A stretch of DNA of 64,000 nucleotides. Source: Rattus norvegicus. Taxonomy: Eukaryota; Chordata; Mammalia; Rodentia; Muridae. The notes below the pieces were generated by a model. That model was not told where the DNA came from, did no database searches, and saw nothing but the letters and a program-made list of their open reading frames with translations. How positions within the stretch are numbered: position 1 is the stretch's first letter; every line of letters starts with the position of its first letter. The position numbers and the translations under genes were made by a program. This document shows, piece after piece, positions 22,076-35,044 of this stretch. Where the stretch lies: the NCBI RefSeq assembly GCF_036323735.1, contig NC_086029.1:52981357-53045356 (forward strand), written 5' to 3'.

Positions 22076-24944
22076 TGCCTGTTTCCTTTGATTATTATCT
22101 ATTTCTATCCATCTATCTACCATTTATTCTCTCCTGTTTTATTTCTATCTGGAACCTTCTGACTCTCGTGTGGCTTAGCAATAAGGTATTTGGTAACATT
22201 TCTGCAGCTCTAATTTCTTTCCTGCTCCATCTAGAAGGCTCTGTTCTCTCGTGGTCAGACATATTTTTCTTCTGTGAAAGGAGGTGGCCTCCTCTCAACT
22301 TCCTTCACTCCTTGGGTATTAATTGCATTCTGCATTTCTATAGATTTTAGACATGTTGCAATTTTGGATGAGAGGTCTTTTAAAATTATGTGCACAGGTA
22401 TGTAATGCATATACATCTTATATAGGCTTACATTTATTTTGTTGAAGGTGAATTTTTGTTTCAAAGATAACTTGTGAAAATTTTAATCTCAAATATCAAG
22501 TATCTAGTGTGGCTCATTTGCAATTACTTTAACTGATTGAGTTCAAATCCTTCTTCTAGGTATCTCATGATATTTGTCTCTTACCTGAACCTATTACCAA
22601 AATTATTTTAATGCAGTAGATATGGTCTGTACATATCCCAAGGAACCTAATTCAGCACACACGTTTCGTGTGTCATCTTGGTTGATAGTTGCAAACAAAT
22701 AGAATCTGAATAGAGTTTTCTGTAGAGACCCCACAATGTGATGAGTAGTTTGCTTATGAATGATGTGGATAATCAGCATAGGCAATTACTTTAATTTGAA
22801 GATGGGGAGAAATGTCACTTTACCTTTACTATTGTGTCAGTCTTTTTGACCAAAAAAGTGCAGGTTGATTAAGAGTGAATATTTCTCTCCCATCACACCT
22901 GCTTTTGCTCTGATCAAACTGATTCTGATCTTTTTATTTTTCTAATTCAAGCCCAGGTATTCCTCTGCGTACTGTCAAGAGACTTAGAAGTATCTGTTCT
23001 TTATGACAGAACAAATCTGTAAGTGTATTTGCCTCAGTTTGCCGTGCAGTATTTAATAATGCTCCCCTTGAATTTGGAGTTTCTTGAAATGGGCTGAAAT
23101 CTAAAAATATTTCTGGCAGAAGCAGTTATACTAGACATCTTAATTATTATGTTTCCAAGGAAATGACAGGCTGTGTAAGGGAATCTGACACATCTCCCTG
23201 CAGCTATGTGCTTTTTATATTGGAACTTTAGGCTATTATAAATTACCTAGGCCCAAGACTGGCATAGGCACAATGCCTCTGATTCAAACCAGCTGCCACA
23301 AGATGAAGCTAGAGATTAACCCCTTCAAATTCCCTTTTTGCCTTGGGGTACAGTTCCCAAATATAACATTGCTAGGAGCAAAATGATTTCTAGACGGGCA
23401 GCAAAAAATACCCATCTGTCTCACTCCCCTTATTTTCTTGAACCCCTGCTGTTTATTCTCAACTGTTGGGACTGTACACAAAGATCACAGTGAACAAGGG
23501 AGGGTGTTGCTGGAGGTGAAAAAGTGGTCATCTCAGGAGTGTAGAGGCTTGGCAGGTTTTCTGTAGAGCTAATGCTCTTGACAGCCATTGTTTGATCTGA
23601 TTCCCTGCTTGCTCTGTCAAATGTCATGTTTCCACATCAGGAGAGGAACATGTCTGTGCACCTGCTGCCTCTCCCTTAGGGTAGGGAGGGGGGAACCGAG
23701 TGATCTTTGAGTTAAGCAGCTGGTAGAGCAGAGTGAACTTGTTAAAGTGCTTCCTGCCAGGAACATCCCCCATGTTGTGCTGCCATATTCTTTCAGTTGT
23801 TTCCTCAATTCAAACCACTGTTCTGAGAATTATTCTACCGCTAAAGTCTACAGCCAAGCTTATTTCTACTGCTGACAAGTAAAAAAAGGCAGTAATTAGT
23901 GAAACCATGATTCTTTAAAATGCCAGAAATATTAAAGGGGGATTATTTACATCTAAAATCATGAAGCTTGTAGCATTATGTGACTGATGCATTTGATTTT
24001 GAAACTGCAAACAGTGTTATGTTTTATAAACATATTTTGCAAAATGCCCCATTACATGGTAAGCAAGTATAAAAGAAAGGGAGTTTTATAGCTATCTAGA
24101 GTGAGCTTTAGTCAGGCTTTATATACAGCACTTTGTTTCCTAAGACATTGAAAATATCTGAATGTTTTCCAACAAAGACATAAACCATGCCAAACAAGAA
24201 CTTTTCATGGGGTTCCCTGCGCTATGCACAGTGCAATTGTAAAGCCAGGTAAAATGAAAACCAGGGCAGTCATTACATTGTTTAATGCTATGAAAATATA
24301 GTTTTTAGCAAGGTCTTCTTTTGTAGAATACTTCAAAATTCTGAAATGACAAATCAGCCAATAGTGTAGAGGAAAAAAAATAGCACCCGGTGTAATTTTG
24401 CTAATGAAAGGCTTCATAAAGATGACCTTCATTCACAATAGAGTGTCTTGTCAATCTCCTTAAAACCAGGGTCCTGTGAGATCCATCAACACACTGTCAG
24501 CTGTCGTCAGGGCCTGCTACCTGGGACAGCTGAGCCTGACTGATGAGCTTATCAAAGTCTGGCCTTTACCCACCTTCTTTATTAGCTACTCCAGAAGACT
24601 CCCCAAAGAATTTGCCATTAATCTTACTTATATGATCTACGCTATGCTTGGCTTATATCCTCAAGCATATGGAAACACTTTTCAAGAAGAACATTAATAA
24701 AAGCCACATAAATATGGTAATCTAATAAAAATATCCTTCCATATTTTAATATCAAATGTTTTAATTTATTAAGAATATATAGTTTTGCTCCTAAGAACCA
24801 TCAATTGTTGATGTTCCCAATAATTTAGCTATACTTTATAATTAAATATTTACAATGAGAGTTAGAGAAGAGGTAGCAAATAACTTTAGCTTACAAAACA
24901 AACAAACAAAAAAATTAAATAAACTGCACTTTAGTAAAACCTTG
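22076..24944. other. Longest stretch without recognised repeats
   Basis: Nearly 3 kb with no LINE, LTR or SINE I can name and no convincing coding frame. Several 60-75-codon frames on both strands lack recognisable domains and start context. It may be ordinary single-copy intergenic or intronic DNA. Confidence 0.45.
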
Positions 24945-25175
24945 CTTGTTCTCCCTATGTGTCCAACTGCTCTCTTATGCAACCAGGACTACCTGCTGGG
25001 AATGAAACTACTCACACTAGCCAGGGCTCTCCCACATCAACCTTTAATCAAGAAAATGCCCAAAAGTCTTACCTACAGGCCAATCAAATGGAAACATCTC
25101 TCAGTAAAGAGCCCCTCGGCCAAGATATGTCTGCATGTGTGTCATATTGACAAAAAGCATGCACATAATGGTGCA
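24945..25175 (-). mobile_element. Rodent LTR fragment, MaLR-like, antisense
   Basis: The plus strand follows a pattern I recall from the antisense of a rodent MaLR-type LTR: ctgctctcttatgcaacc, gaactacctg-type spacing, caacctttaatcaagaaaatgcc, ggaaacatctctcagtaa and gtgtgtcatattgacaaaaa. The 156-codon plus frame at 24855-25325 overlaps it and is not a gene. The family name is uncertain. Confidence 0.45.
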
Positions 25176-26644
25176 TTCACTCTCCCAAAGTGTAAACCAG
25201 GCTCTAGATTCAATGCTAAGAAAAGGGAAATCATAGGTTTGGCAGGTGTTCAAACCGGAAACCCAGACATGAAAGGAAGAAAAAAGTCAGGTTTTAATAT
25301 CTTAGATTTCCCAATATTACCTTGAAGTTTCTTCCCCTAAATTCATGTTCATGGAAAGTTCACATGCCAGTTTTTGAGAAAGTAAGTCTGAGCTTTGTTA
25401 GTTATCTATAGTTTGAATGTATACCTACTTTGGCCTGAGTGTACCCGAAAATTCATTCTTTGAAACTTAAAATCAAAGAGATGAAGCATTTAGAATGTAA
25501 TTAAATCATCAATGTAAAACCATTATGAATGGTATTAGCGACTTATTACTTGCCGTGATGAAAAGTCATTGAGAATGTTTTATCCTTTCTTCCATCAAAG
25601 CATATAAATCTACAGAGGTGATATCCTCTTGGAAACAGATACTGGGATCTAAACAGATGCCAAATTTGATGAGTCCTCACTCTTGTACTTCCTACCTTTA
25701 AATAAGAAATATAAGTGCATTTTTATATAAATTGAGAAGTTGTAGGTATTTTGCTACAGCAGCATATATTAAGACCTTACTTATTAGGTTTTAAGGGTAT
25801 GCATATGCAAATATGTATGTGTGTGTATGTGTGCAAGTGTGAGTGTCCTTATATTTGTTCTATATCTTTCTCTTCCTCCTCCTTCCCCTGAAGGTCCTAT
25901 CTTTCGCCCATGTTATTCTTACTCATTCTTTTTAGCATAAAGAGATCTTCTAATCTGGTTTAACCATTTACTATTTAATTCCTATAGTCAATTGTACAAA
26001 AATTCTTGACTTATTAGACTGGCTTAATGGTCTTAGACATTGGCAAAACTGATGTAGCTGCTTTACAGTTAAAGGGATAATATACCATCCACTATATATT
26101 TATAATATAATATATATTCTATATAATATTGCTGCCTGTTCCATGGACTACTTCCCACCTGACCCTAACTGCTCTTGGGGGTTGGATGTGACAGAAGTGG
26201 CATGGAGTCAACAACACAGATTCCAGGAGCAGCTGAGAAACACTAGCAAGATCATCTGAACACTGCTGAAAGCTCCTTTAATACTCTCCCAGGAAAGAAT
26301 CTCTTCTAAACAGCAGTTTGCCATTGGCTGGCACTGTCTGTGGCAGAAATCCTTGGTCTCTCAGGCATTCTTCAATTAGGTCTTCCTGCAGGAGATGCTT
26401 TTGATGCCGTGCAGGCCCTGGGATTTACATAGAGGCAGGCTCTGCTGTTCCTGCTATATTTTAACTAATTTATATTTTACATGCCAGCTCTGTCTATACT
26501 AGCTCCAAGGGATGTAGTGCCCACGTATCTCAATATTACCCATTATTATTTTAATCTGTCAGTTATATAGTTTATTATGTCTTTGGAAGTGAATTTACAT
26601 ATGTAACAAACTGCCCACAAACTGTCCAGGAGAAATGGAGCATA
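25176..26644. other. No recognised feature
   Basis: Includes a TG-rich stretch at 25805-25840 and an AT-rich dinucleotide stretch at 26085-26130. Bases 26135-26450 are GC-richer without an identifiable family or frame. Confidence 0.4.
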
Positions 26645-26776
26645 TTTTTAGTACTAGAACTTAAGAAGCTGATGTGAATGAATTTCTAAGTTTTTGAGGC
26701 CAGCATGCTCTACAACGGTGGTCCAGGCCAATCAATTCTAGAAAGTAAGAAACTATTTCAATAGTCAAAACAATAA
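26645..26776 (+). mobile_element. B1-like SINE, decayed
   Basis: The order tagtactagaacttaagaag, tttctaagtttttgaggcca, gcatgctctacaa, gtccaggccaatcaattc and aagaaactatttcaatagtc parallels the 7SL-derived B1 consensus (cagcactcaggaggcag, gagttcgaggccagcctgg, gttccaggccagccaggg, ccctgtctcaaa). It is divergent, fitting an old B1 or PB1-type element. Its A-rich tail has become the CA array that follows. Confidence 0.6.
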
Positions 26777-26841
26777 ACACACACACACACACATCACACA
26801 CACATTCACACACACACATATACACACACACTCGCATACAA
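26777..26841. repeat. (CA)n-rich microsatellite, interrupted
   Basis: CA arrays with atcaca, attcac and atatac interruptions lie directly after the B1-like element. Confidence 0.9.
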
Positions 26842-28014
26842 ACACAAATAACATGAAAAATTAGAGAGTAGTTAGTTGAGAGAAAGAAAACTAACAGGAA
26901 TGGCAAGGGAATAGGAAAGGAGAATGAGGGAGAACATGGTTGTAGTACATTGTATTGATTCATTAAATTATCAACTTTATATTTATAATAATAAAGCCAT
27001 ATATCCTACAACTCAAACAATGTAGGGGCTGCTGTAGGTTGTTTCTTCTATGTCTCCTTATAAATGCAATATCGAAATTGTGTCAGAAGGATCTTCTACA
27101 GACTGAAAAGAAATATCTAATTGTCTTGACAATATCTGGGGTTTTTAGCACTATAATAGTTTTTTGAGCATTGTAGCTCAGCAACAATATTAATGGATGA
27201 GATGACTGGATATGAAGAATATTGTCCCAATGATACAATCACATTATTATATTGCTCCCCTAAGTAGATGATATTTTCTGAAAATTATATGCTAGAGTTT
27301 ACATGTGTACATTCATTTTCATAATAATTTTGGAGCTGTCCTATATATCCTCAGCTCTGCTTTCCCCTTCTGGTCTGGACTGCAGATTATCCTACCCAGA
27401 CTTTGCCCAGTCCTCTGTGAGCCAGTGTATTTATTGGTGGTGTCCAGAGGAGAAGCAGAACATCAGACTACAAGAATATATGTTTAATATGTGTAAAAAT
27501 AAAACAAAATCTGGAGCCCTATCTATCTTCTTACTTACTTTGAATAACCAAGAGATAGTGTACTAGCTTAGTTAAATTTATATTTGAGAGAATTCATAAT
27601 GATTTGAATTCAAGTAAACCTCATTTCTTAACTTTGACTATCAAATGCTCATAGAGTCAGTATCACTCATGGGACATGAGCATGATTAAGGTACTCAAGT
27701 GATGAAGAAATCTGCTGAAGAAATCATAGCTGAGTGTGTTTTGAGGCAGTGAAACACTGCTATGGTAAATGAGTAACTGAGAATTATGGTTGGGTTAACA
27801 ATTAAGGTAACCTCAAGGCATCAGTACTCCCTGTCATTCCTTGTTTGTGCTTCCTGATCCTTAGGAAATGAACATTCCTACTCTGCTGTGTAATCACCTC
27901 AGTGTGAGGTATTCCACACCACTGACACAGGAAAAGTAAAGATAAGTGACAATGAGTTGAAAGCTCTGAAACCTGATATGAAATAAATCTTTTCTTTTCC
28001 CTCTATTCTTTTTT
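26842..28014. other. No recognised feature
   Basis: AT-rich with no supported gene. Frames at 27303-27566 overlap in two phases and lack a recognisable domain. Confidence 0.45.
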
Positions 28015-31000
28015 AGTTTTTCCCATTTTTTTATTGGATATTTTCTTTATTTACATTTCAAATGTTATCCACTTTCCCAGTTTCCCCTCTGGAAACTTCC
28101 TCTCCCTTCCCCTTACACTCCTTCTATGAGGGTACTACCCCACTTACCAACTTACACACTCTCTCTTGCCTCCTCACCCTGGCACTCCCCTACACCAGGA
28201 CATCTAGCATTTGGCGGACCAAGGATTCTCCTCCCATTGATATGGAACAAGGCCACCCTCTGCTACTTATGCAGCTGGAGCCATGGGTCTGTCCATGTTT
28301 ACTCTTTGGGTAGTGGTTTAGTAACTGGGAGCTCTGGTTGGTTGATATTGTTGTACTTTTGGAGTTGCAAGCCCGTTCAGCTCCTTCAGTTCTTTCTCTA
28401 ATCCCTCCAATGAGAACCATGCTTTTAATTCAATAGTTTGCTGCTAGCATTCACCTCTATATTTGTCAATCTCTGGCTGAACCTCTAAGGAGACAGTTAT
28501 ATCGGGCTCCTGTCAGCATGCACTTTTTGGCTTCATCAATATTGTCTAGGTTTAGTGGCTGTATCTATATGGGCTGGAACCCAGGTTGGGCAGGGTCTGA
28601 ATGGCCATTGCTTCATTCTCTGCTCCAAACTTTGTCTCCATACCCCCTCCTATGAATATGTTTGTTCCTCCTTTAAGAAGGTATTAAGCTTCCACACTTT
28701 GTTCATCCTTCTTCTTGAAATTCATGAGGTCTGTGGATTGTATCTTGGGTAATTTGAGCTTTTGAGCTAATATCCACTTATCAGTGAGTGCATGGCATGT
28801 GCGGTTTTCTATGATTGGGTTACCTCACTCAGGATATGTTCTAGTTCATTCCATTTGCCTATGAATTTTATGAAGTCATTGTTTTTGAGAGCTGAGTAGT
28901 ACTTCATTGTGTAAATGTACCACATTTCCTGTATCCATTTCTCTGTTTAGGAATATCAGGATTCTTGCTAGCTTCTGGGTATTATGAATAATACCCATAG
29001 TGGAACATGTGTATTTGTTGAATGTTGGAGCATCTTTTGGGTACATGCCCAAGAGAGGTATAGCTGGGTCCTCAGACAGTGCAATGTCCAGTTTTCTGAG
29101 GAGCCTCCTGACTGATTTCCAGAGTACTAGTACCAGTTTTCAATCCCACCAACAACGGAGGAATGTTCCTCTTTCTCCACATCCTCGCCAACATCTACTG
29201 TCACCTGAGTTTTTGATCATAGCCATTCTAACTGGTATGAGGTGGAATCTCAGGGTTGTTTTGATTTGCATTTCCCTGATGACTAAGGATGTTGAACATT
29301 TCTTTAGGTGCTTCTTAGCCATTCAATATTCCTCAGTTGATAATTCTGTTTTTAGTTCTGATACCCCATTTTAATAGGGTTATTAATTTCTTGATTTCTA
29401 TGTATACATTAAGTATTAGCCCTCTTCTGATATAAGATTGGTAAAAACCTTTACCGAATCTGATGGTTGCCATTTTGTACTATTGACAGTGTCCTTTTCC
29501 TTACAGAAGCTTTGCAAATTTATGAGGACTTATTTGTCGATTCTTGATCTTAGAGCATAAGCCATTGGTTATCTGTTCAGAAAAATTTCCCATGTTCCTA
29601 TGTGTTCGAGGGTCTTACCCACTTTCTCATCTACTAGTTTCAGAGTGTATGGTTTTATGTGGAGGCCTTGATTCACTTGGACTTGAGATTTGAACAAGGA
29701 GATAAGAATGGCTGAATTTGCTTTCTTCTACATGCTGACCTCCAGTCGAACCAGCACCATTTGTTGAAAATGCTATCTTTTTTCCCCATTGTATAGTTTT
29801 AGTTCCTTTCTCAAAGATCAAATGACCATAGGTGTGTGGGTTCATTTCTGGGTTTTCAATTCTATTCCATTGATCTACCTGCCTGTCTATGTACCAATAC
29901 CATGCTTTAAAAAAAAAATCATTGCTGTGTAATATAGTTTGAGGTCAGGGATGGTGATTTCCCTAGAAGTTCTTTAATTGTTGAGCATAGTTTTGCTCTC
30001 CTGGGATTTTTGCTTTTCCTAATTGCAAATGGCTTTTTCTAAGACTATGAAGAAATGAGTTGGAATTTTGATGGGGATTGCATTGAATCTGTAGATTGCT
30101 TTTGGCAACATGCCCATATTTACAATGTTAATCCTGCTAATCCATAAGCATGGGAGATTTTTCCATCTTCTGAGATCTTCAGTTTCTTTCTTCAGAGACA
30201 TGGAGGTTCTTTTCATACAGATCTTTCACTTCCATGCTTCGAATCACACCAAGATATTTTATATTATTTGTGGCTATTATGAAGTGTATCATTTCCATAC
30301 TTTCTTCTCCGTCTGTTTTTCCCTTAAGTATTGATTTCTTTGACTTAATTTTATATCCAGCCACTTTGCTGAAGTATTTTATCAGGTGGAGGAGTTCTCT
30401 GTTGGAATTTATGGGGTCATTTAATTATACTATCATATCATCTGCAAATAGTTATATTTTGACTTCTTCCTTTCTGATTTGTATCCCTTTCACCTCTTCT
30501 TGATTTTTAATTGTCCTGACTAGGACATCAAGTATTATATTGAATAGGTAGAGAAAGAGTGGGCAGCATTCTTTGGTTCCTGATTTTAGTGGGATTACTT
30601 AAAGTTTCTTTCCATTTATTTTGATGTTGGCTACTGGTTTGCTGTAAGTTGCTTTTACTATGTTTAAGTATGGGCCTTGGATTCTTGAACTTTCCAAGAC
30701 TTTTATCATGAAGGAGTGTTGAATTTTGTCAAATGCTTTCCCAGCATCGAATGAAATGTTCATGTGTTTTTTTTCCACTGAGTTTATTTATATAGTGGAT
30801 TAAGCTGATAGATTTCCATATATTGAACTGTCCTTGTATCCTGTGATGAACCTACTTGATCATGGTGAATGATCTTTTTGATGTGTTCTTAGATTCAGTT
30901 TGTTGAAATTCTACTGAGTATTTTTGCATCCATATTAATGAGGGAAATTGGTCTGAAGTTCTCTTTCTTTGTAGGATCTTTTCATGCTTTTGGTGTCAGT

Positions 31001-32649
31001 GTAATTGTGGCTTCAAGGAACAAATTGGGTAGTGTTTCTTCTGTTTCTAATTTGTGTAATATTTTGAAGGGTATTAGTATTAGGTCTTCTTTGAAGGTCT
31101 GATAGAATTCTCTACTAAACACATCTGGTCCTGACCTTCTTTCGGTTGGGAGTCTTTTAATGACTGCTTCTATTTCTTTAGGGGTTATAGGACTGTTCAG
31201 ATTATTTATCTCATCCTCATTTAACTTTGGTACCTGATATCTGTCTAGAAAATTGCCAATTTCCTCCAGATTTTCCAGATTTATTGAGTATACAGTTTTA
31301 TAATAGGATTGGGTAATTTTTTTAATTTCCTCATTTTCTGTTATTATGTCTCCTTTTTCATTTCTGATTTTGTTAATCTGGATACTGTTTTGCTGCCCTC
31401 TCATTAGTCTCGCTAAGGGTTAATCTATCTTGTTGATATTTTCAAAGAACCAACTCCTGGTTTTGCTAATTCATTGTATAGTTCTTTTGTTTCTACTTGG
31501 TTGATTTCAGCTCTGAGTTCAATTATTTCCTGGCCTCTACTCCTCCTGCATGAATTGGCTTCTTTTTGTTCTGTAGACTTCAGGTGTGCTGTCAAAGTGT
31601 TAGTGTGTGCTCTCTCGGATTTATTTTTTTTTTCCAGAGGGACTCGGAGCTATTAAGTTTTCCTTTTAGCACTGCTTTCATTGGATCCCATAAGCTTGGG
31701 TATGTTGTACTTTTATTTTCATTAAATTCAAAAACTCTTTATTATCTTTATTTCTTCCTCGATCAAGTCGTCATTGAGTAGAGCATTGTTCAGTTTCCAC
31801 ATGAATGTGTGCTTTCTGTTGTTGTTGTGGTTTTGTTGTTGTTGTTTTGTATTGAAGACCAGACTTAATCCTTGGTGATCTGATAGAATGCATGGGATTA
31901 TTTCAATCTTGTTGTATCTATTGAGGCCTGTTTTTGACCAATTATATGGTCAATTTTTGAGAAGGTATGAGATGCTCAGATGAAGGTATATTCTTTTATT
32001 TTAGGATGAAATCTTCAATAGATGTCTGTTAAACTCATTTGCTTCATAATTTCTGTTAGTTTCCCTCTGTCTCTGTTCAGTTTCTTTTTCCTTGATCTGT
32101 CTATTGATGAGAGTGGTGTATTGAAGTCTTCCACTATTCTTTTGTCTTCTGTAATGTGTGCTTTGAGCTTTAGTAAAGTTTCTTTCATGTATATGGATGC
32201 CCTTGCATTTGGAGTGTAGATGTTCATAATTGACAACTCATCTTGGTAGATTTTTTTCTTTGATTTGTATGAAGTTTCCTTCCTTATCTTTTTTGATAAC
32301 TTTTGGTTGAATGTCAATATTGTTTGATATTAAAATGGCTACTCCAACTTGTTTCTTGGGACCATTTGCTTAGAAAAAATTTTCCCAGCCTTTTACTCTT
32401 AGACAGTGTCTGTCTTTGTCACTGAGGTATGTTTCCTTTATACAGCAAAATGCTGGGTCCTCCTTAAGTATCCTGTCTGTTATACTATGTCTCTTTATTG
32501 AAGAACTAAGTCCATTAATCTTAAGAGATATTAAGGAACAGTGATTGTTTCCTGTTATTTTTGTTGTTAGCAGTGTAATGATGTTTGTGTGGCTATCTTC
32601 TTTGGGTTAGTTGAAAGAAGATTACTATTTTTTGCTTTTTCTATGCTGT

Positions 32650-33570
32650 AGATTCTCGCCTTGGGTTGGAGTTTTCATTCTATTACATATTTTAGGGCTG
32701 GATTTGTGGAAAGATATTGTGTAAAATTATTTTTTCATGGAATATCTTGGTTTTTCATCTACGATAACTAAGTATTTTGCTGGGTATAGTAGCCTGGGCT
32801 GTCATTCTCTTAGGGTCTGTATGATCTCTGCCCAGGATCTACTAGCTTTCATAATCTCTCTCAAGAATTCTGGTGTAATTCTGATAGTTCTGCCTTAAGG
32901 ACCTTTTCCCTTACAGCTTTTAATAATCTTTCTTTGTTTTGTAGTTTAGTATTTTGAATATTATCTGACTTGAGGAATTTCTTTTTTGGTCTAATCTATT
33001 TGGAGTTCCATAGGCTTCTTGTATCCTCATGGGCATCTCTTTCTTTGGGTTATAGAAGTTTTCTTCTGCAATTTTGTTGAAGATATTTATTGGCCCTTTA
33101 AGTTGAGAATCTTAGTTCTCTTCTGTACCTATTATTTTTATCTTTGATCTTCTCATTGTGTCCTGGATTTCCTGGATGTTTTAGATTAAGGGCTTTTTGC
33201 TTTTTACATTTTCTTTGGCTGTTGTGTCAATGTTTTCTAATGTATCCTCTTGCTCCTGATATTCTCTCTTCAATCTCTTGTATTCTGTTGGTAATACTTG
33301 CATCTATGATTCCTGATCTCTTTCCTAGGTTTTCTATCTCTAGAGTTGTCTCTCTTTGTGATTTCTTTATTGTTTTTATTTCCACTTTTCAATCCTGGAT
33401 GGTTTTGTGCAGTTCCTTCACCTCTTTCATAGTGTTTTCCCATAATTCTTTAAGAGATTTTTGTGATTCTTCTTTAAGGGTTTCGTCTTGTTTATTTGTG
33501 TTCTTCTACATTTCTTTAAGGAAGCTATTTATGTCATTCTTGATGTCTCTGTCATCATCATGAGATGTGG
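32650..33570 (-). pseudogene. L1 ORF1 remnant inside the antisense L1
   Basis: The minus strand reads the ORF1 nucleic-acid-binding C-terminal region. On the plus strand, ggatctactagctttcataa at 32836 is opposite the conserved MKARRSW-type block, and gggtctgtatgatctctgcc opposite VIQTLRE. A coiled-coil N-terminal part follows up to about 33570. In-frame stops are present. ORF1p would normally be the RNA-binding chaperone of the L1 RNP; here it is a relic. Ends are approximate. Confidence 0.8.
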
Positions 33571-34072
33571 TTTTAAATCCATAACTGTGTTTGGGTATCC
33601 AACATTTGCTGGGGTGGGAGAACTGTGTTTCGATGATGCCAAGTAGTCTTAGTTCTTGTGCTTGTCTCTCACCATCTGGCTATGTCTATTATTAGTTGGT
33701 CTTCCTGTCTCTGGACATTGTCCCTCCTGTGGGCCTTTGAGTTTGTGAGTCTGTGATCTTTGGAGTGAGAGTGCCCCTGGCAGACCAGCTCTCTGTTGAC
33801 AATTTTTGGGTACAAGAGTTATGGGACTGCCCCATATCTAGGCACAGATGGTGACTGGAAGGGTCCTGTACTAGGCAGCCCTGAGACTTCCAAGCCCCAT
33901 CTGTCCATGCATGTTTCTCCTTGGATGGTCAATTAGGAGAAAGTGGAGTCCAACCTGTGGGCAATGGGCTTAGGAGGGAGAGCGATCATCACGGACCAAC
34001 TCTGTGCAGGCAGGTTTTGTGCCTGAGGGCTGTGGAATAGCCCCAGCTCTGGGTGCAGATGGAGACTAGAAG
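33571..34072 (-). promoter_or_regulatory. L1 5' UTR with about two promoter monomers
   Basis: Two diverged copies of one unit lie in tandem: cagatggtgactggaag at 33845 and cagatggagactagaag at 34056 mark the same position 211 bases apart. Matching flanks are gactgccccatatctagg and aatagccccagctctggg. Tandem monomers of about 200 bases are the promoter units of murine L1s and would drive transcription toward lower coordinates. Whether any activity remains cannot be seen. Confidence 0.7.
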
Positions 34073-34277
34073 TTATTATATATTTGCTAATGTAATTTGC
34101 AATTCAAAGGATAAATAGTTTCCCCAAGATGCACAGCCAGTAAGATCCAAAAATGAAGGTTGAAGTTTCTTTCTTTAACGTTGAAACCATCCACTCTGCT
34201 TTACTTATTCATGCATCATCATGGAAGCAGCATGGCATACATAAACTGACAAAGATAAAAATAATTACTTTGAACAG

Positions 34278-34547
34278 CTGGATGTGGCTTATTTGTTACA
34301 GTGCTTGCCTTGCCTGCACAAAAAAAAAAAAGAAAGAAAGAAAGAAAAGAAAAGAAAAGAAACAGAAAAAGAAAAATCCCAGGTATGATGTAGCTCTACA
34401 TAACTGATAATAGAATTATTAGCCTATAATATCAACAAATCAAATGGAGACAGAACCATGAAGGATAGAATATCAAAGATCATCCTTTAGTACATAATGT
34501 GTTCAAGGTCAATCTGAGTTACATGCCCTAATTTGGAAAACAAAAAC

Positions 34548-34550
<3 letters not shown>
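34278..34550 (+). mobile_element. ID-like unit, A-rich linker and B1-like half
   Basis: Bases 34278-34320 (agctggatgtggcttatttg, then cagtgcttgccttgcctgca) resemble the 5' part of a rodent ID element, a tRNA-Ala-derived SINE. An A/GAAA-rich run fills 34320-34375. Then caggtatgatgtagctctac and gtgttcaaggtcaatctgag, ending near 34550, resemble the start and end of a B1 monomer. An ID unit followed by a B1 unit is the layout of B4/ID_B1-type dimers, though two independent SINEs are equally possible. Divergence is high. Confidence 0.5.

Positions 34551-34642
<92 letters not shown>
34550..34642. repeat. Compound (TC)n(AC)n microsatellite
   Basis: About 23 TC units (34550-34596) pass directly into about 23 AC units (34597-34642). 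It produces the Ser-Leu and His-Thr runs in the plus frame at 34533-34754. Confidence 0.98.
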
Positions 34643-34645
<3 letters not shown>

Positions 34646-35044
34646 TTTGAAATTTATTCATGGATCATACTCATACCCACTTATGAATGTTCATATTTAT
34701 GAGCTCTACCCAGCTGAAGGTTCACCATTATTTAATACGATATTCTTATTTTAATATGAACTATCATTTTAGAGGAATGGTACTATTTGCTTTAACCTGT
34801 ATTTTTATGTGTTTAAATGCTAGAAGAAATATTACCTTCAGGAAATGCAAGCATTTGGTATTTTCTTTCATTTTTCCCCTTCAATTGAAAATAGATTATC
34901 TTCTCATATAATATATCCTGCATATAGTTTACCTAGTTTCTCCTCACCTCACCTCTATCCAAAAACACACTCTTTCTGTCTTTCCTTAGAAAATAACAGG
35001 TTTCTTAAACATAATAACAAAACATAACAAAGTAAAATGTAGTA
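34643..35044. other. No recognised feature
   Basis: AT-rich, with an AAATA-rich stretch at 35035-35060. No gene supported. Confidence 0.45.

Larger units (their letters stand above)
28015..34072 (-). mobile_element. Nearly full-length antisense L1, inactive
   Basis: About 6.06 kb in antisense with all L1 parts in order. The 3' UTR (28015-28770) begins at an A/T-rich end. ORF2 runs to about 32600, ORF1 spans about 32650-33570, and the 5' UTR runs to 34072. Landmarks in the minus reading are EDFNTPLSSIDRS of the endonuclease (32317-32015), the reverse transcriptase block GPDVFSREFYQTFKEDL (31404-30982), and the catalytic ctatttgcagatgatatg (LFADDM) at about 30431-30450. In the endonuclease the usual VGDFN reads as VEDFN. 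Numerous stops and frameshifts kill ORF2 and ORF1, so the copy cannot move by itself. The 5' UTR holds roughly two promoter monomers. I found no clear target-site duplication. Confidence 0.93.

Noticed and set aside
24855..25325. 156-codon open frame on the plus strand, the longest not lying mainly in L1
   Set aside because: It runs across a MaLR-like LTR fragment and flanking AT-rich DNA, shows no domain I know, and has lysine-rich low-information composition. No splice or promoter context supports it.
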